From assembly GCA_965199055.1 (NCBI GenBank), contig CBDAQR010000003.1, positions 2,542,001-2,606,000 of the forward strand: a DNA stretch of 64,000 bases, given 5' to 3'. How positions within the stretch are numbered: position 1 is the first letter of the stretch; each line of letters starts with the position of its first letter. The notes beneath the pieces were generated by a model that saw nothing but the letters and a program-made list of their open reading frames with translations, was not told where the DNA came from and made no database searches. Below are positions 18,700-27,157 of this stretch, piece after piece. This DNA comes from CBDAQR01 sp965199055 (GTDB lineage: Bacteria > Pseudomonadota > Gammaproteobacteria > Pseudomonadales > Halieaceae). The position numbers and the translations under genes were made by a program.

Positions 18700-20433
18700 T
18701 TAGGCGGTCAACTGTGATATCCGGGCCAGAATCCTGTCACTGCCAACAGACTTCGAGACTATCTGCACTCCGTCCGGGCCGCGACCTGGACTCAGTGTTG
18801 TATCGCCAGAGATCAAGAGCGCAGGAATCGCTCGACCTAATGTACTTCTAACGGACTTGATCGTCTCGATGCCGTTCAATCCAGCACCGAGATCATAATC
18901 AGAAACGATGATCTCGCAATCAAATCCCTTCCCCAACAATTCGTGCACAGCCTCAGCATTTGATGCCAAAGTAACCTCAGCACCGCATTGCGTAAGTACT
19001 GTCTTGAGACCCGCTCCGACCATCGTGTCATCTTCTACAACCAGAACCGTCAATCCCTCGAGATTTGGCCTAGTGTTGGGCATGACATCATTGAAAGCCG
19101 GTTCGGAATTCGCGACTGACGGCAACACAAATTTGAATTCTGACCCCTCTTCCGGCACAGAGTTGATATCAAGATAACCGCCTAAAAGCTCTCCTAACCG
19201 CGTAACAATCGTGAGTCCCAGACCCAGACCCGTGTTCTGCGTGTGCGACGGATTCTGCACTCTGTAGTACTCCTTGGTGATTGACTGCAACTCAGATTCA
19301 GCAATTCCACAGCCCGTGTCGGCAACACAAAATTCGCACTGACTTCCCGTTACTCGAGCGGTCAATCGAATGCTACCCCGCTCGGTATACTTAACCGCGT
19401 TAGAAAGTAGATTTCTTAATATTCTCTGCAAAATCGTGGGGTCTGTGAACAAAGTCGCGTCCTCCAGATCGACATGCAACTCAATAGTCTGTTCGCGGCA
19501 TAACTCGTCAAACTCTGTCACCAGTGGTGACACCACCGTTTTCAGGTTACAAATGGAGGGCTTCGCGGAGACTGCACCGGATTCAATTCTCGAGAAGTCC
19601 AGGATAGAGGTGAACTGTTGATTGAGGAGACGAGAACATTGCTTAGCATTCTCCGCAAGACCCGGCCACTTTTGGTAGTCTTTCTCCATTTCCAGCGCGC
19701 CTAGAAATAGATCAAGCGCATGCAATGGCTGCGCGAGATCATGGCTGGCCGCTGCGAGAAATTCTGACTTGGCCTTGCTAGCCTGCTCGGCCTGCTGCTG
19801 GGCCTCTGCCAGCTTGTCAGTCTTCGCAGTTAGTCGATCCACGAGTTCCCGATTCTCAAAGCGGAAGTTTATGGACTCGATAGTGGTGGCGTTCATATTG
19901 AGGCAATAGCCATAGCCGATGATCACAAACAGGGCATAACCCAATGAAATGGCAATCCCCAGAACTTCATGGTCTAGAACCAAACAAAGCAACAGCGGGG
20001 TCGCCAGAGGTAAAACGTACACGAGAAAAGCAGCGGGAAGCGCAGACAGCGCCCCCAAAGAACCCGTTATCAAACAAACGTAAAAAGCGACTAGTAGTCC
20101 TGTGAGCATCGACGGCTGAGGCGGATAGAGTAGCCAGCCTCCGGCGCCCCAAACTACGCCGGCCAAGGCCAAGAGCCAGAACATCTCACGACTCCAGCGC
20201 ATCACGCACTCGTCGTCGTCAAGAATCCGTCGAGCTCGCCGGTAAGAGAAAAGCCTCGCTATTGCAATGACCACGATTAGCGCAGCCCAGCCAAATAGGT
20301 GCGAGGTTTCAACTGAGCCGAAGAATGTTACCGACAGGACAAGCATCAGAATCAATCCGCCCGCCAGTGAGGTGGGCACCTGCTTGTGTAGTAGCCGAAT
20401 CTGTTCCGCCCGCTGAATAGACGCTGCACTCAC
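18700..20433 (-). CDS. Membrane hybrid histidine kinase with C-terminal receiver
   Basis: A 577-residue sensor. Residues ~20-190 contain about six hydrophobic helices and form a membrane sensor without a large periplasmic loop. A coiled stretch follows, then the HisKA box AAASHDLAQPLHAL, the HATPase_c domain (NLLSNAVKYTERG, VADTGCGI, GLGLGLTIV) and a receiver domain (VLVVEDDTM, phospho-acceptor Asp in IIVSDYDL). The GTG start overlaps the stop of the response regulator gene (GTGA at 20430-20433). The signal sensed is unknown. Confidence 0.92.
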   Translation of the reverse strand: MSAASIQRAEQIRLLHKQVPTSLAGGLILMLVLSVTFFGSVETSHLFGWAALIVVIAIARLFSYRRARRILDDDECVMRWSREMFWLLALAGVVWGAGGWLLYPPQPSMLTGLLVAFYVCLITGSLGALSALPAAFLVYVLPLATPLLLCLVLDHEVLGIAISLGYALFVIIGYGYCLNMNATTIESINFRFENRELVDRLTAKTDKLAEAQQQAEQASKAKSEFLAAASHDLAQPLHALDLFLGALEMEKDYQKWPGLAENAKQCSRLLNQQFTSILDFSRIESGAVSAKPSICNLKTVVSPLVTEFDELCREQTIELHVDLEDATLFTDPTILQRILRNLLSNAVKYTERGSIRLTARVTGSQCEFCVADTGCGIAESELQSITKEYYRVQNPSHTQNTGLGLGLTIVTRLGELLGGYLDINSVPEEGSEFKFVLPSVANSEPAFNDVMPNTRPNLEGLTVLVVEDDTMVGAGLKTVLTQCGAEVTLASNAEAVHELLGKGFDCEIIVSDYDLGAGLNGIETIKSVRSTLGRAIPALLISGDTTLSPGRGPDGVQIVSKSVGSDRILARISQLTA

Positions 20434-21047
20434 AATGATGAGAGGATATCTCTATCGACCGAAACTCGAACAAGGTCTACAACAGTATGGACATTGAGTT
20501 TTTTCATTATATTTGTCCGATGAGTATCAGCTGTTGAGTAAGAAATGTTCAACTGTTCAGAAACTGCCTTAGTCGTCGCGCCCTCTAGAAGTTTGACCAA
20601 CACCTGCAATTCACGAGGAGTTAACTCATCAAATCGACTCTCAGAGTTTACCTGGTCTATGAACTCGGCGCTGATGTAGGAATCACCCTGATGTACCTTG
20701 CGGATTGCATTGATCAGTCGCTCACTAGATTCGTTTTTACTGACGAGGCCGACAGCGCCTAACTTGAGAGCCTCTTTTAGAATCGGTCCGCTTGTTGTGG
20801 CGGTTAGTAGCACGACGCGCGGAGCTGACTCGATGCGTTTTAGCTCTCGCAAGAATTGAAGTCCAGATCCACCTGGCATACTTTGGTCAAGGACCACTAC
20901 ATCAGCAACCTCAGCAGTCAACGCTTGGAATAGCTCTACCCCAGAGCAGGCCTCGAACTGCACTTCCATGTCCTCTGCAGCGCTTATCACCGCGTTGAGT
21001 CCTGAACGCACCAGCGCATGGTCATCTGCGATGGCAATACGTATCAT
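20430..21047 (-). CDS. LuxR/NarL-family response regulator
   Basis: A 205-residue regulator. The N-terminal receiver has IAIADDHALVRSGL and the phospho-acceptor Asp in VVVLDQSMPGGSGL, with the conserved Lys in GLVSKNESS. The C-terminal LuxR helix-turn-helix is LTPRELQVLVKLLEGATTK followed by AVSEQLNISYSTADTHR. It is co-transcribed with the hybrid kinase by a 4-nt overlap, so the two form a phosphorelay. The nearby lipoprotein and secreted-protein genes on the same strand are candidate targets. Confidence 0.93.
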   Translation of the reverse strand: MIRIAIADDHALVRSGLNAVISAAEDMEVQFEACSGVELFQALTAEVADVVVLDQSMPGGSGLQFLRELKRIESAPRVVLLTATTSGPILKEALKLGAVGLVSKNESSERLINAIRKVHQGDSYISAEFIDQVNSESRFDELTPRELQVLVKLLEGATTKAVSEQLNISYSTADTHRTNIMKKLNVHTVVDLVRVSVDRDILSSL

Positions 21048-21113
21048 CTTGCGAACTCCAACAACGCAGCTCTAGATCCTACAGAAATGCAAACATGAGC
21101 AGGGTGAAGAGCG

Positions 21114-21686
21114 CTAACTGTCACCGGAATCATCGTCGCCATCTCCGGAATCATCGTCACCGCCATCATCACTACTGCCAGAACTATTACTGGAATCGCT
21201 ATCACCGTTGACACTGGCGACCGCCTCCAAAGGCCCGACGCCTGCTTCAGTTTGCGTGCCTAGAATAGTCATAAGTGCTTTCAGATTTCTCTCATAAAAT
21301 GCCATGGCTTCGTCGGCCGGCAGTTGGTGATTCGTCGAAAACTCGCATGTACGATACATTATCTCACGGGTAATCAATACCGAAGGACTGCGTCCTCCAA
21401 GGTCGAGAGACCCCATAGATGCACTATTGCTAATAGAGCCGTCTTTCCGCGGCACAGTCAGATTCAAGCCCTCTCCGGCAGTCAGGACGGCGTCCGGCGT
21501 GGGCGCAAGGCAGTAGCGAGTACTGGAGGATTTGCCAGTCATGAAGACCATGCCTTTCTCACCGTCCTCACTAACAACCTGCATGTCCATTAGGGCCTTT
21601 ACCTGCATACTGCCTTCCTTGTCCAGTATCGGGCCGGCGCAGCCGGTCAGCGACACCACCAATGCGAGTAACAGTGTTCTTTGCAT
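21114..21686 (-). CDS. Putative lipoprotein with Ser/Asp/Gly-rich tail
   Basis: A 190-residue protein not recognised as a known family. It begins MQRTLLLALVVSLTGCAG, a lipoprotein signal with lipobox LTGC, so it is probably lipidated and held at a membrane facing the periplasm. The middle contains KSSSTRYCLAPTPDAV and REIMYRTCEF with two cysteines. The last 30 residues are almost only S, D and G, possibly a calcium-binding or flexible tail, encoded by short DNA repeats. It lies upstream of the response regulator on the same strand. Confidence 0.7.
   Translation of the reverse strand: MQRTLLLALVVSLTGCAGPILDKEGSMQVKALMDMQVVSEDGEKGMVFMTGKSSSTRYCLAPTPDAVLTAGEGLNLTVPRKDGSISNSASMGSLDLGGRSPSVLITREIMYRTCEFSTNHQLPADEAMAFYERNLKALMTILGTQTEAGVGPLEAVASVNGDSDSSNSSGSSDDGGDDDSGDGDDDSGDS
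21117..21196 (-). repeat. Short coding repeats for a Ser/Asp/Gly tail
   Basis: The segment is built from degenerate units of GATGATGACGGTGATTCC type on the minus strand. On the plus strand CCGGAATCATCGTC occurs twice, 20 bp apart, near 21124 and 21144. Such repeats can slip during replication and change the tail length between strains. Confidence 0.6.
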
Positions 21687-21768
21687 GGATACTCCCAGAG
21701 AACCACAGTCAGGTGATTGAAGTGGACAACGCCATTCGAGTCGGTCGACAAGCGCCGTCCTCAGATAT

Positions 21769-22170
21769 TCAATAATGTTTACAGGTTAACTTCTTGCCAT
21801 GCTCCGTATTGTAGAACTCCATCTTTGTGTTGACGCCTGCGCCGCAACCATAGCGTGAGTTGTTTCGCGTATCGATACCCCAGACCACGTACCCTGTAGA
21901 CATGCCTATATCCTTAAACGTTATCGTTTTGGTGTCCCCAGGCTTGATGTTATCTATGTAGCCCTTGTGACCATGAGGTAGCTCTGTACAGGCGGTGGCA
22001 ACACCATCATGCACTCCCGCACATCCAAAGTGAGTCACCACGACATTAAGATCACCATCGGATTTGTTCTTTACATGCATCGTGCCTGACGCCGCCATAG
22101 ATCCCGTTGACCCGCCTATCAAAGCGACGGCGGCCAATGTCGAAAAGTACTTACGCATTTGAGTTTTCAT
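21769..22170 (-). CDS. Small secreted protein, unknown family
   Basis: 133 residues with a Sec signal peptide (MRKYFSTLAAVALIGG, cleavage near SMAAS). The mature part is small and beta-rich by composition, with CAGVHDGVATACTEL, GDTKTITFKDIG and a C-terminal YGCGAGVNTKMEFYNTEHG; four to five cysteines suggest disulfides in the periplasm or outside the cell. The ATG at 22170 follows a strong AAAGGAGA site, so the longer upstream frame is ignored. I do not recognise the family. A second small secreted protein gene precedes it on the same strand. Confidence 0.7.
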   Translation of the reverse strand: MKTQMRKYFSTLAAVALIGGSTGSMAASGTMHVKNKSDGDLNVVVTHFGCAGVHDGVATACTELPHGHKGYIDNIKPGDTKTITFKDIGMSTGYVVWGIDTRNNSRYGCGAGVNTKMEFYNTEHGKKLTCKHY

Positions 22171-22235
22171 GACTATCTCCTTTAATAATTGTTGCACTGC
22201 AAGGCGCGACCGCGCCGAAGCTAAACGCAGTTCGG

Positions 22236-22664
22236 TTAGCACATCTTGATCGTTCCAGAAGAATGACTGAGGTAATTGACCCACACACTCGCTTTACCGC
22301 CTTTAGTGCAAGACCAGTTGCCGACGTCCGCTTTGCCATTTACGCATAGGTTTACACCCGCTTTGCCAAGACAAACCTTCTGGATGTGAGCACTGCAATT
22401 GCCACTAACATGGGCCTTGTAATGTTTATCACCATCGAGGGCTGCGGTGACTGTCGCGTGCTTCTTGTTTTTCAGATTGAGTGCTTCCCATTTGGGCACG
22501 GTAACGGCTATATCATGTTGATCGTAAAGCCGCACGCTCATGGTTTCTCCGCAGTTGTTATCGAATTTGATTTCCGCATTGGCGCCGCTGACAAAACCTA
22601 GCATCGGCAATACGGACAATGCGAACACGGCCAAATGCTGCTTTCTTCGCTCTGGTTTGTTCAT
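22236..22664 (-). CDS. Small secreted cysteine-containing protein, unknown family
   Basis: 142 residues beginning MNKPERRKQHLAVFALS with a signal peptide ending near SGANAE. The mature domain contains FDNNCGETMSVRLYD, SGNCSAHIQKVCLG, NLCVNG and GNWSCTKGG and ends IKMC, six cysteines in all, which fits a disulfide-bonded exported protein. The ATG at 22664 is preceded by AGAGGACCC. No family is recognised. It lies 65 nt before the next small secreted protein gene and probably shares its transcript. Confidence 0.68.
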   Translation of the reverse strand: MNKPERRKQHLAVFALSVLPMLGFVSGANAEIKFDNNCGETMSVRLYDQHDIAVTVPKWEALNLKNKKHATVTAALDGDKHYKAHVSGNCSAHIQKVCLGKAGVNLCVNGKADVGNWSCTKGGKASVWVNYLSHSSGTIKMC

Positions 22665-22748
22665 GATGGGTCCTCTACTGTGGATTAAAGCTGCTAAGAG
22701 CATCTGCAGCTGTTGAGCTACATTAGGGCGCAGGGGAGACATACAGAC

Positions 22749-22773
22749 AATCGGGTAATCACCCGATTTTTTT
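22749..22773 (+). terminator. Stem-loop with T-run in the intergenic gap
   Basis: AATCGGGT/ACCCGATT with an AATC loop is followed by seven T on the plus strand, a good intrinsic terminator shape. No plus-strand gene lies upstream within 4 kb, so it may block antisense transcription into the glutathione transferase gene or end an unannotated RNA. The 22665-22910 gap also holds a 7-bp hairpin (AGGGTGC/GCACCCT) at 22810-22828; no gene is seen in it. Confidence 0.5.
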
Positions 22774-22910
22774 GAGAATCACGCACTATGCGCGCGATCA
22801 GGGTTTACAAGGGTGCTCGTTGCACCCTACTGACTCCGTCATTAGGAAGGTGTTTAGAGCGAGGGCGATAATTTAGATTCTCACTCTTCAGGGCAGGAAG
22901 CACCTCATGC

Positions 22911-23951
22911 TTAGGCAACGCCTAGCATGGCCTCAACGCCAGTGCCCGCTAGTAGGGTATCCACGCGCGCTCGATCTTCAGCATCGAGCGCTTGGTAGTG
23001 CTCGTTGGTCCACCTGAGACACTTGGCCTGGTAGGGGAACGTCTGCTGGGTCCAGTGAGCACCATCGATCTCGCTTTCCCAGGTTTTCTCACCCGCCGCA
23101 ACCGCCTTGGCGTTGGCGAGCTGTGCGGGCACATACACTCGTCCGATTTCCTGCAGCAAGCCCCGCAGGCTATCTGGCTGATCTTCTAACCGAACCCAGT
23201 CCCCCTCAACCGGCTCCAGGCCACTGAGGTCATATGCTTTATTAACCCAAGCAACGGTCCTCGGAGATACCTCGTGAGCAATAGCTCTCGGTGTCGGATC
23301 GAAGCTAACCAACTGGGAGAGTTGCCCGTGAAGACCGAAATCTCCGGCGCCAGGGCGATTTCCCAGTACAAACTTCTGATTGCAAAGATGCTCTTCCATA
23401 GCGGCAAGGAAGCGACGATAGCTGGCATCGATTACCGGCGCGGTGGTGTCATTGGAGCCGACAACATACAGCCGACCAACCTGGCGCTCCCTAACAAATT
23501 GCTTAATTTTCTCGTGGTCATCTTTCGGCAAACTGACATCCATACCAAATGGCAGCAAGGTTCCGGCATTGTCTGCGTCCACTTGCGCGTGCCAACGGTA
23601 GTGAAACATATACTTCGTGCCCCACTCGTCCGCAAAGTCCTCGATCAGGTAGTCCACAAAAGCCAGTGCGGGATCCGCGGGAAGCACTGATCGGCCAGAG
23701 AACATATTTTCCAAGCGCCGAATTATCGGGGTCGAGTCGCACTCGGCGAAGGTCTCACCGTTCTCCTCGAAAAGGAATGTAGGCATGAATATCGGCTTGG
23801 GCTTGTCCACCCCAGCCGCATCGCAGAACTCCCCGGGATTTCCCCAGGTCACCGCATAAGGCACCCGGCGATATCGCAGCAGAGCCACCATCTTTTGCGT
23901 ATAGGGCGATCCCGTGCCACCCACCAGTTTTATCGGTGCAGACGGAGTCAT
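22911..23951 (-). CDS. Glutathione S-transferase family protein (long form)
   Basis: 346 residues with an N-terminal thioredoxin-like GST domain (LVGGTGSPYTQKMVALLRYR and FAECDSTPIIRRLE), then a C-terminal helical region extended well beyond the usual 210-240 residues. The SPYTQK segment takes the place of the catalytic Ser/Tyr/Cys region. The ATG at 23951 follows AGGGGGTG; the TTG at 23969 is unlikely. It lies 97 nt after the LLM oxidoreductase and may be the last gene of the operon led by the GST at 31419. The substrate is unknown. Confidence 0.8.
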   Translation of the reverse strand: MTPSAPIKLVGGTGSPYTQKMVALLRYRRVPYAVTWGNPGEFCDAAGVDKPKPIFMPTFLFEENGETFAECDSTPIIRRLENMFSGRSVLPADPALAFVDYLIEDFADEWGTKYMFHYRWHAQVDADNAGTLLPFGMDVSLPKDDHEKIKQFVRERQVGRLYVVGSNDTTAPVIDASYRRFLAAMEEHLCNQKFVLGNRPGAGDFGLHGQLSQLVSFDPTPRAIAHEVSPRTVAWVNKAYDLSGLEPVEGDWVRLEDQPDSLRGLLQEIGRVYVPAQLANAKAVAAGEKTWESEIDGAHWTQQTFPYQAKCLRWTNEHYQALDAEDRARVDTLLAGTGVEAMLGVA

Positions 23952-24048
23952 CGAACGCACCCCCTGCAAGAATTCCGTAGGTATGAGATCTCAATGTTAC
24001 ATTCCATAGTTCGTCCCTTTCTTAGTGCACGTAGTAGTTCGTCATTCG

Positions 24049-24855
24049 TTAGGTAGAGATATCGACCAACACCTGTAATTGCGCCTTAAAGGCGTCAATG
24101 TCGTCATAGGCCAGCCCGGCGACTACCCGGTCGACCCCCAACGCCGCGTACGAATCCAGCAGGCTCTTGGCAGTTTCTGGTTGGTTCAATGGCAAAGCAG
24201 TGAGTACCGTGACGTTGCCGGGAGGCTTACCCAGCTCTGCGGTGAGCTTGCGGTACTCCCCGACGGCATCGCCGATCTGACCCGGTTCGCTTGCTATGGG
24301 CATCCAGCCATCGCCTAAACTAGCGGCACGCTGCAGAGCATGGGGAGGCGCACCGCCCACTAACAGCGGCGGTTTTGGAGGACGAGGCTTGAACAGGAAC
24401 GGCTGGCCATTCAATTCCACCGTATCCTGGGCGAAGGCAGTATTGAGAAACGCCATGGTGTCGTCGGTAATCTTTCCGCGCTGACTGCGCTCTACACCGA
24501 GAGCACGAAATTCCGGTTTCATCCACCCCACGCCAACCCCCAATAACAGCCGGCCAGCGGTCAACTCTTGCAGGGTAGCTATCTGTCGCGCGGTCGGCAG
24601 CATAGGGCGGTAGGGCAAGATCAGCACCCCGGAACCCAGCTTGATCCGCTCGGTACCACCGCCTAACCATGCGAGCGTCGTCAGGATATCGAGATATCTG
24701 CCCCCACTCCCCTCAGCATCGTCCGGCGGAATTGCCATATGATCGCAAACCCACAGCGACTCTATACCTGTCGCCTCAGCCGCCCGGGCACAGGCGAGTA
24801 GTAACTCGCGTGAAGATTGCTCGCCCATATTGCGGATGTTTACGCCAATATCCAT
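24049..24855 (-). CDS. LLM-class flavin-dependent oxidoreductase
   Basis: A 268-residue luciferase-like monooxygenase fold protein of the group annotated as F420- or FMN-dependent (TIGR03619 type). Visible are the N-terminal MDIGVNIRNMG, SLWVCDHMAIP, LGSGVLILPYRPMLPTARQIATL (barrel strands) and LLLGVGVGWMKPEF, and PLLVGGAPPHAL near the phosphate-binding end. The ATG at 24855 follows AGAGGTAGGG. It lies after two sulfatase genes on the same strand, as expected for a catabolic operon. Cofactor choice cannot be fixed from the sequence. Confidence 0.86.
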   Translation of the reverse strand: MDIGVNIRNMGEQSSRELLLACARAAEATGIESLWVCDHMAIPPDDAEGSGGRYLDILTTLAWLGGGTERIKLGSGVLILPYRPMLPTARQIATLQELTAGRLLLGVGVGWMKPEFRALGVERSQRGKITDDTMAFLNTAFAQDTVELNGQPFLFKPRPPKPPLLVGGAPPHALQRAASLGDGWMPIASEPGQIGDAVGEYRKLTAELGKPPGNVTVLTALPLNQPETAKSLLDSYAALGVDRVVAGLAYDDIDAFKAQLQVLVDIST

Positions 24856-24900
24856 GTTCCCTACCTCTTTCAAAATTCCATGGGCCAGATCAGCAACGGA

Positions 24901-26736
24901 CTATTTAGCCGCCTGTCGCGCATATGCTCTTTTGACGCGGATTGCCACGTAAAATGGCAGCAATAGAAGCGCCAGAAAAATCAGAATCAACAATGGTTCA
25001 CGGGCCCTGGCGTGCAGCGTATTCAATACAAGTTGTCTTTGCTGTTCGTACCCCTGCGGGACGGGCAGCACTTTGTTCTCGCGAACATAACGCTCATAGG
25101 CCGCAAGCATGTTCTCGAGTCGCTGCGGCATGTCACTGGCCAGATCGCGGGTCTCACCAGGATCGCTCACAATGTCGAACAGCCGCCAGCGATCATCTCC
25201 TAGTGGGCCACGGTTATAGACAATTTTGTAATCATCCTGAAACAGAGCGGCGTGACCTGCCAACTCAAAGCCAACGGCATCACTGGGCCCGTAGATTCTC
25301 TCGGTTTCATCCAGCAATACTGGAACCAGGCTACGACCAATCATCGATTCGACTGGCCTACCGGCAAACCGTTTACCAGGTTGTGCTACACCCGCCATTG
25401 AAAGGATGGTCGGGGTTATGTCAGTAACAAATGAAAAAGCGTGGCTGAGCACACCCTGCTGGGGCAAGGATTGGCCCGCCACGATAAGCGGAACACGCAG
25501 TCCACCCTCTCCGGCGTAAAACTTGTAGAACGCCAAGGGGCTGGATGCTGCACTGGCGAAGCTTGGACTAATAGTGTTGTAGCTCCCCTTTAGGCCAAGC
25601 GTTTCATAATCCGTGGTGTAACGGAGTGATGAGATCATTCTCCCGGGGCCAAAGTCCTTGGGATCGGCCGGACCATTGGGCTCGGGGCCATTGTCGGAAG
25701 TAAACAGGAATATCGTGTTATCGTATTGCCCTCGGGCTCGGAGATGGTCGACGAGGCGGCCAATATGAAAGTCCATCGCTTCCACCATGCCCGCATAGAC
25801 CGCCATGCGCTTCGCTTCGTAGCGTCTCCGCTCATTCGTTAGCGCCTGCCAATCCAGCGTGGTCGGCATTTGCACCATTTCGACACCTTCAGGCACGATG
25901 CCGAGTTCTGTTGCCCGCGACAATCGCTGCTTGCGCAATACATCCCAGCCACTGTCGTAGACACCCATGTAACGGTCGATAAACGTCTGCGGCGCCTGCA
26001 CCGGAATGTGAACCGCCTGAAACGGCAGGTAGGCGAAAAACGGTTGCTCATCATCGAGGTTGCTGTCGATAAACTCGATCATTTTATCGACGAGGAAACG
26101 CGAGGAATAATAATCCTCCGGCAGCGTGTATTCCTCGCCATCTGCATACCAGCTCGACTTTTCATATAGCGGGATGTACACACGCTGCTCCCAGTTGTCG
26201 CCACCGGAGTCGGCCAACGCCACGGTGCGCTCAAAGCCACGCTGGCTGGGCAGCTGACCCGGTTCGCTGCCAAGATGCCATTTGCCCGCCATGTAGGTGT
26301 GATAACCCGCTTGTTCCAGCAACGTAGCTACCGTCACAACATTGGAGCCAAGCACCCCTCTGTAGTGATCATGGTGGCGTTGCTCCGGCGGCAGCATCTC
26401 GGGAATATTGGGCACACCGGCCCGATGGGCATCGACGCCCGTCAGCAACATCGCACGTGCCGGCGCGCAATTAGCTGCCGTGTGGTAGTTGGTGAAACTT
26501 ACGCCCGCTCGCGCCAGCGCAGACAGCGTCGGTGTATTGATCTCACTGCCGAAGGGAGCAACATCCGTGTAGCCGAGGTCGTCCGCAAGGATCAGCACGA
26601 TATTGGGGGCAGTTTCCGTCAACCCCCTCGATAACCCAGCGACCCTCGTCTCATCGAATGTAGCATTCGCTATTGCTGCTCCACTGGTCAGTAGTGTGGC
26701 TACCAGTAAAATGCTGCAGAGTGAGATCCGTCTCAA
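24901..26736 (-). CDS. Arylsulfatase-type sulfatase with C-terminal membrane anchor
   Basis: 611 residues. A signal peptide (SLCSILLVATLLTSGAA) leads to the sulfatase domain: NIVLILADDLGYTD with metal-binding Asp pair, the formylglycine motif CAPARAMLLTG (C-x-P-A-R, so modified by FGE or an anaerobic maturase), GKWHLG, and FTSDNGPEPNG. The C-terminus has a hydrophobic helix (LLILIFLALLLLPFYVAI) with a basic tail, suggesting anchoring in the inner membrane. It lies 4 nt after a small membrane protein gene. The substrate is a sulfate ester of unknown type. Confidence 0.9.
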   Translation of the reverse strand: MRRISLCSILLVATLLTSGAAIANATFDETRVAGLSRGLTETAPNIVLILADDLGYTDVAPFGSEINTPTLSALARAGVSFTNYHTAANCAPARAMLLTGVDAHRAGVPNIPEMLPPEQRHHDHYRGVLGSNVVTVATLLEQAGYHTYMAGKWHLGSEPGQLPSQRGFERTVALADSGGDNWEQRVYIPLYEKSSWYADGEEYTLPEDYYSSRFLVDKMIEFIDSNLDDEQPFFAYLPFQAVHIPVQAPQTFIDRYMGVYDSGWDVLRKQRLSRATELGIVPEGVEMVQMPTTLDWQALTNERRRYEAKRMAVYAGMVEAMDFHIGRLVDHLRARGQYDNTIFLFTSDNGPEPNGPADPKDFGPGRMISSLRYTTDYETLGLKGSYNTISPSFASAASSPLAFYKFYAGEGGLRVPLIVAGQSLPQQGVLSHAFSFVTDITPTILSMAGVAQPGKRFAGRPVESMIGRSLVPVLLDETERIYGPSDAVGFELAGHAALFQDDYKIVYNRGPLGDDRWRLFDIVSDPGETRDLASDMPQRLENMLAAYERYVRENKVLPVPQGYEQQRQLVLNTLHARAREPLLILIFLALLLLPFYVAIRVKRAYARQAAK

Positions 26737-26740
26737 AACC

Positions 26741-27121
26741 TTAATCTCGTTCAGGCAGGCGCCGGGATGCCAGCAGTAGAAGAATGGGGATGACGACCTC
26801 GGGGGCGATCATTTGTACTGGCAATGCGGCATCATGCAGCGCCCAGGCAATGATGCGCCCCAGGGCGGCCAGCGATAAGAGAATGATGGGGGGGTAATAC
26901 CAAACCCGGCGTCCGCTCACCAGCGCAGTCAGGATACAGATACCCAGCAAGAGCATAAATGCAGACATATCGCCCACCTGGGTACTGAGCCCGACGCCCG
27001 TGGCCAGGGGGAAACCAAACTCAGGAGCTATGCCCGCGGGATCCACCAGCCAGCGCAACCCCATCACTAAAAACAACACCGCAGGCAGTGCCACTATAAC
27101 TTTGAGTATCTTATTGATCAC
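26741..27121 (-). CDS. Small integral membrane protein, DUF4345-like
   Basis: 126 residues with four predicted transmembrane segments (ILKVIVALPAVLFLVMG, FMLLLGICILTALVSG, IILLSLAALGRIIAW, VVIPILLLLAS). The loop MGLRWLVDPAGIAPEFG and the GDMSAF motif resemble DUF4345-type proteins, whose function is unknown. It is sandwiched between two sulfatase genes with gaps of 4 and 36 nt, so it belongs to the same transcript. A role linked to membrane-bound sulfatases is only an inference. Confidence 0.72.
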   Translation of the reverse strand: MINKILKVIVALPAVLFLVMGLRWLVDPAGIAPEFGFPLATGVGLSTQVGDMSAFMLLLGICILTALVSGRRVWYYPPIILLSLAALGRIIAWALHDAALPVQMIAPEVVIPILLLLASRRLPERD

Positions 27122-27157
27122 AGCGTTTATCCTCGTCTTTAGCTCGATGCGCTCTAC

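Noticed and set aside
18568..18720. Genomic island attachment site at the tRNA
   Set aside because: No integrase gene is present within the window on either side and no direct repeat of the tRNA 3' end was found; only the inverted 11-mer is visible.
22810..22828. Hairpin AGGGTGC/GCACCCT as terminator of the GST gene at 22911
   Set aside because: It has no T-run on the minus strand side; it is noted only as a hairpin.
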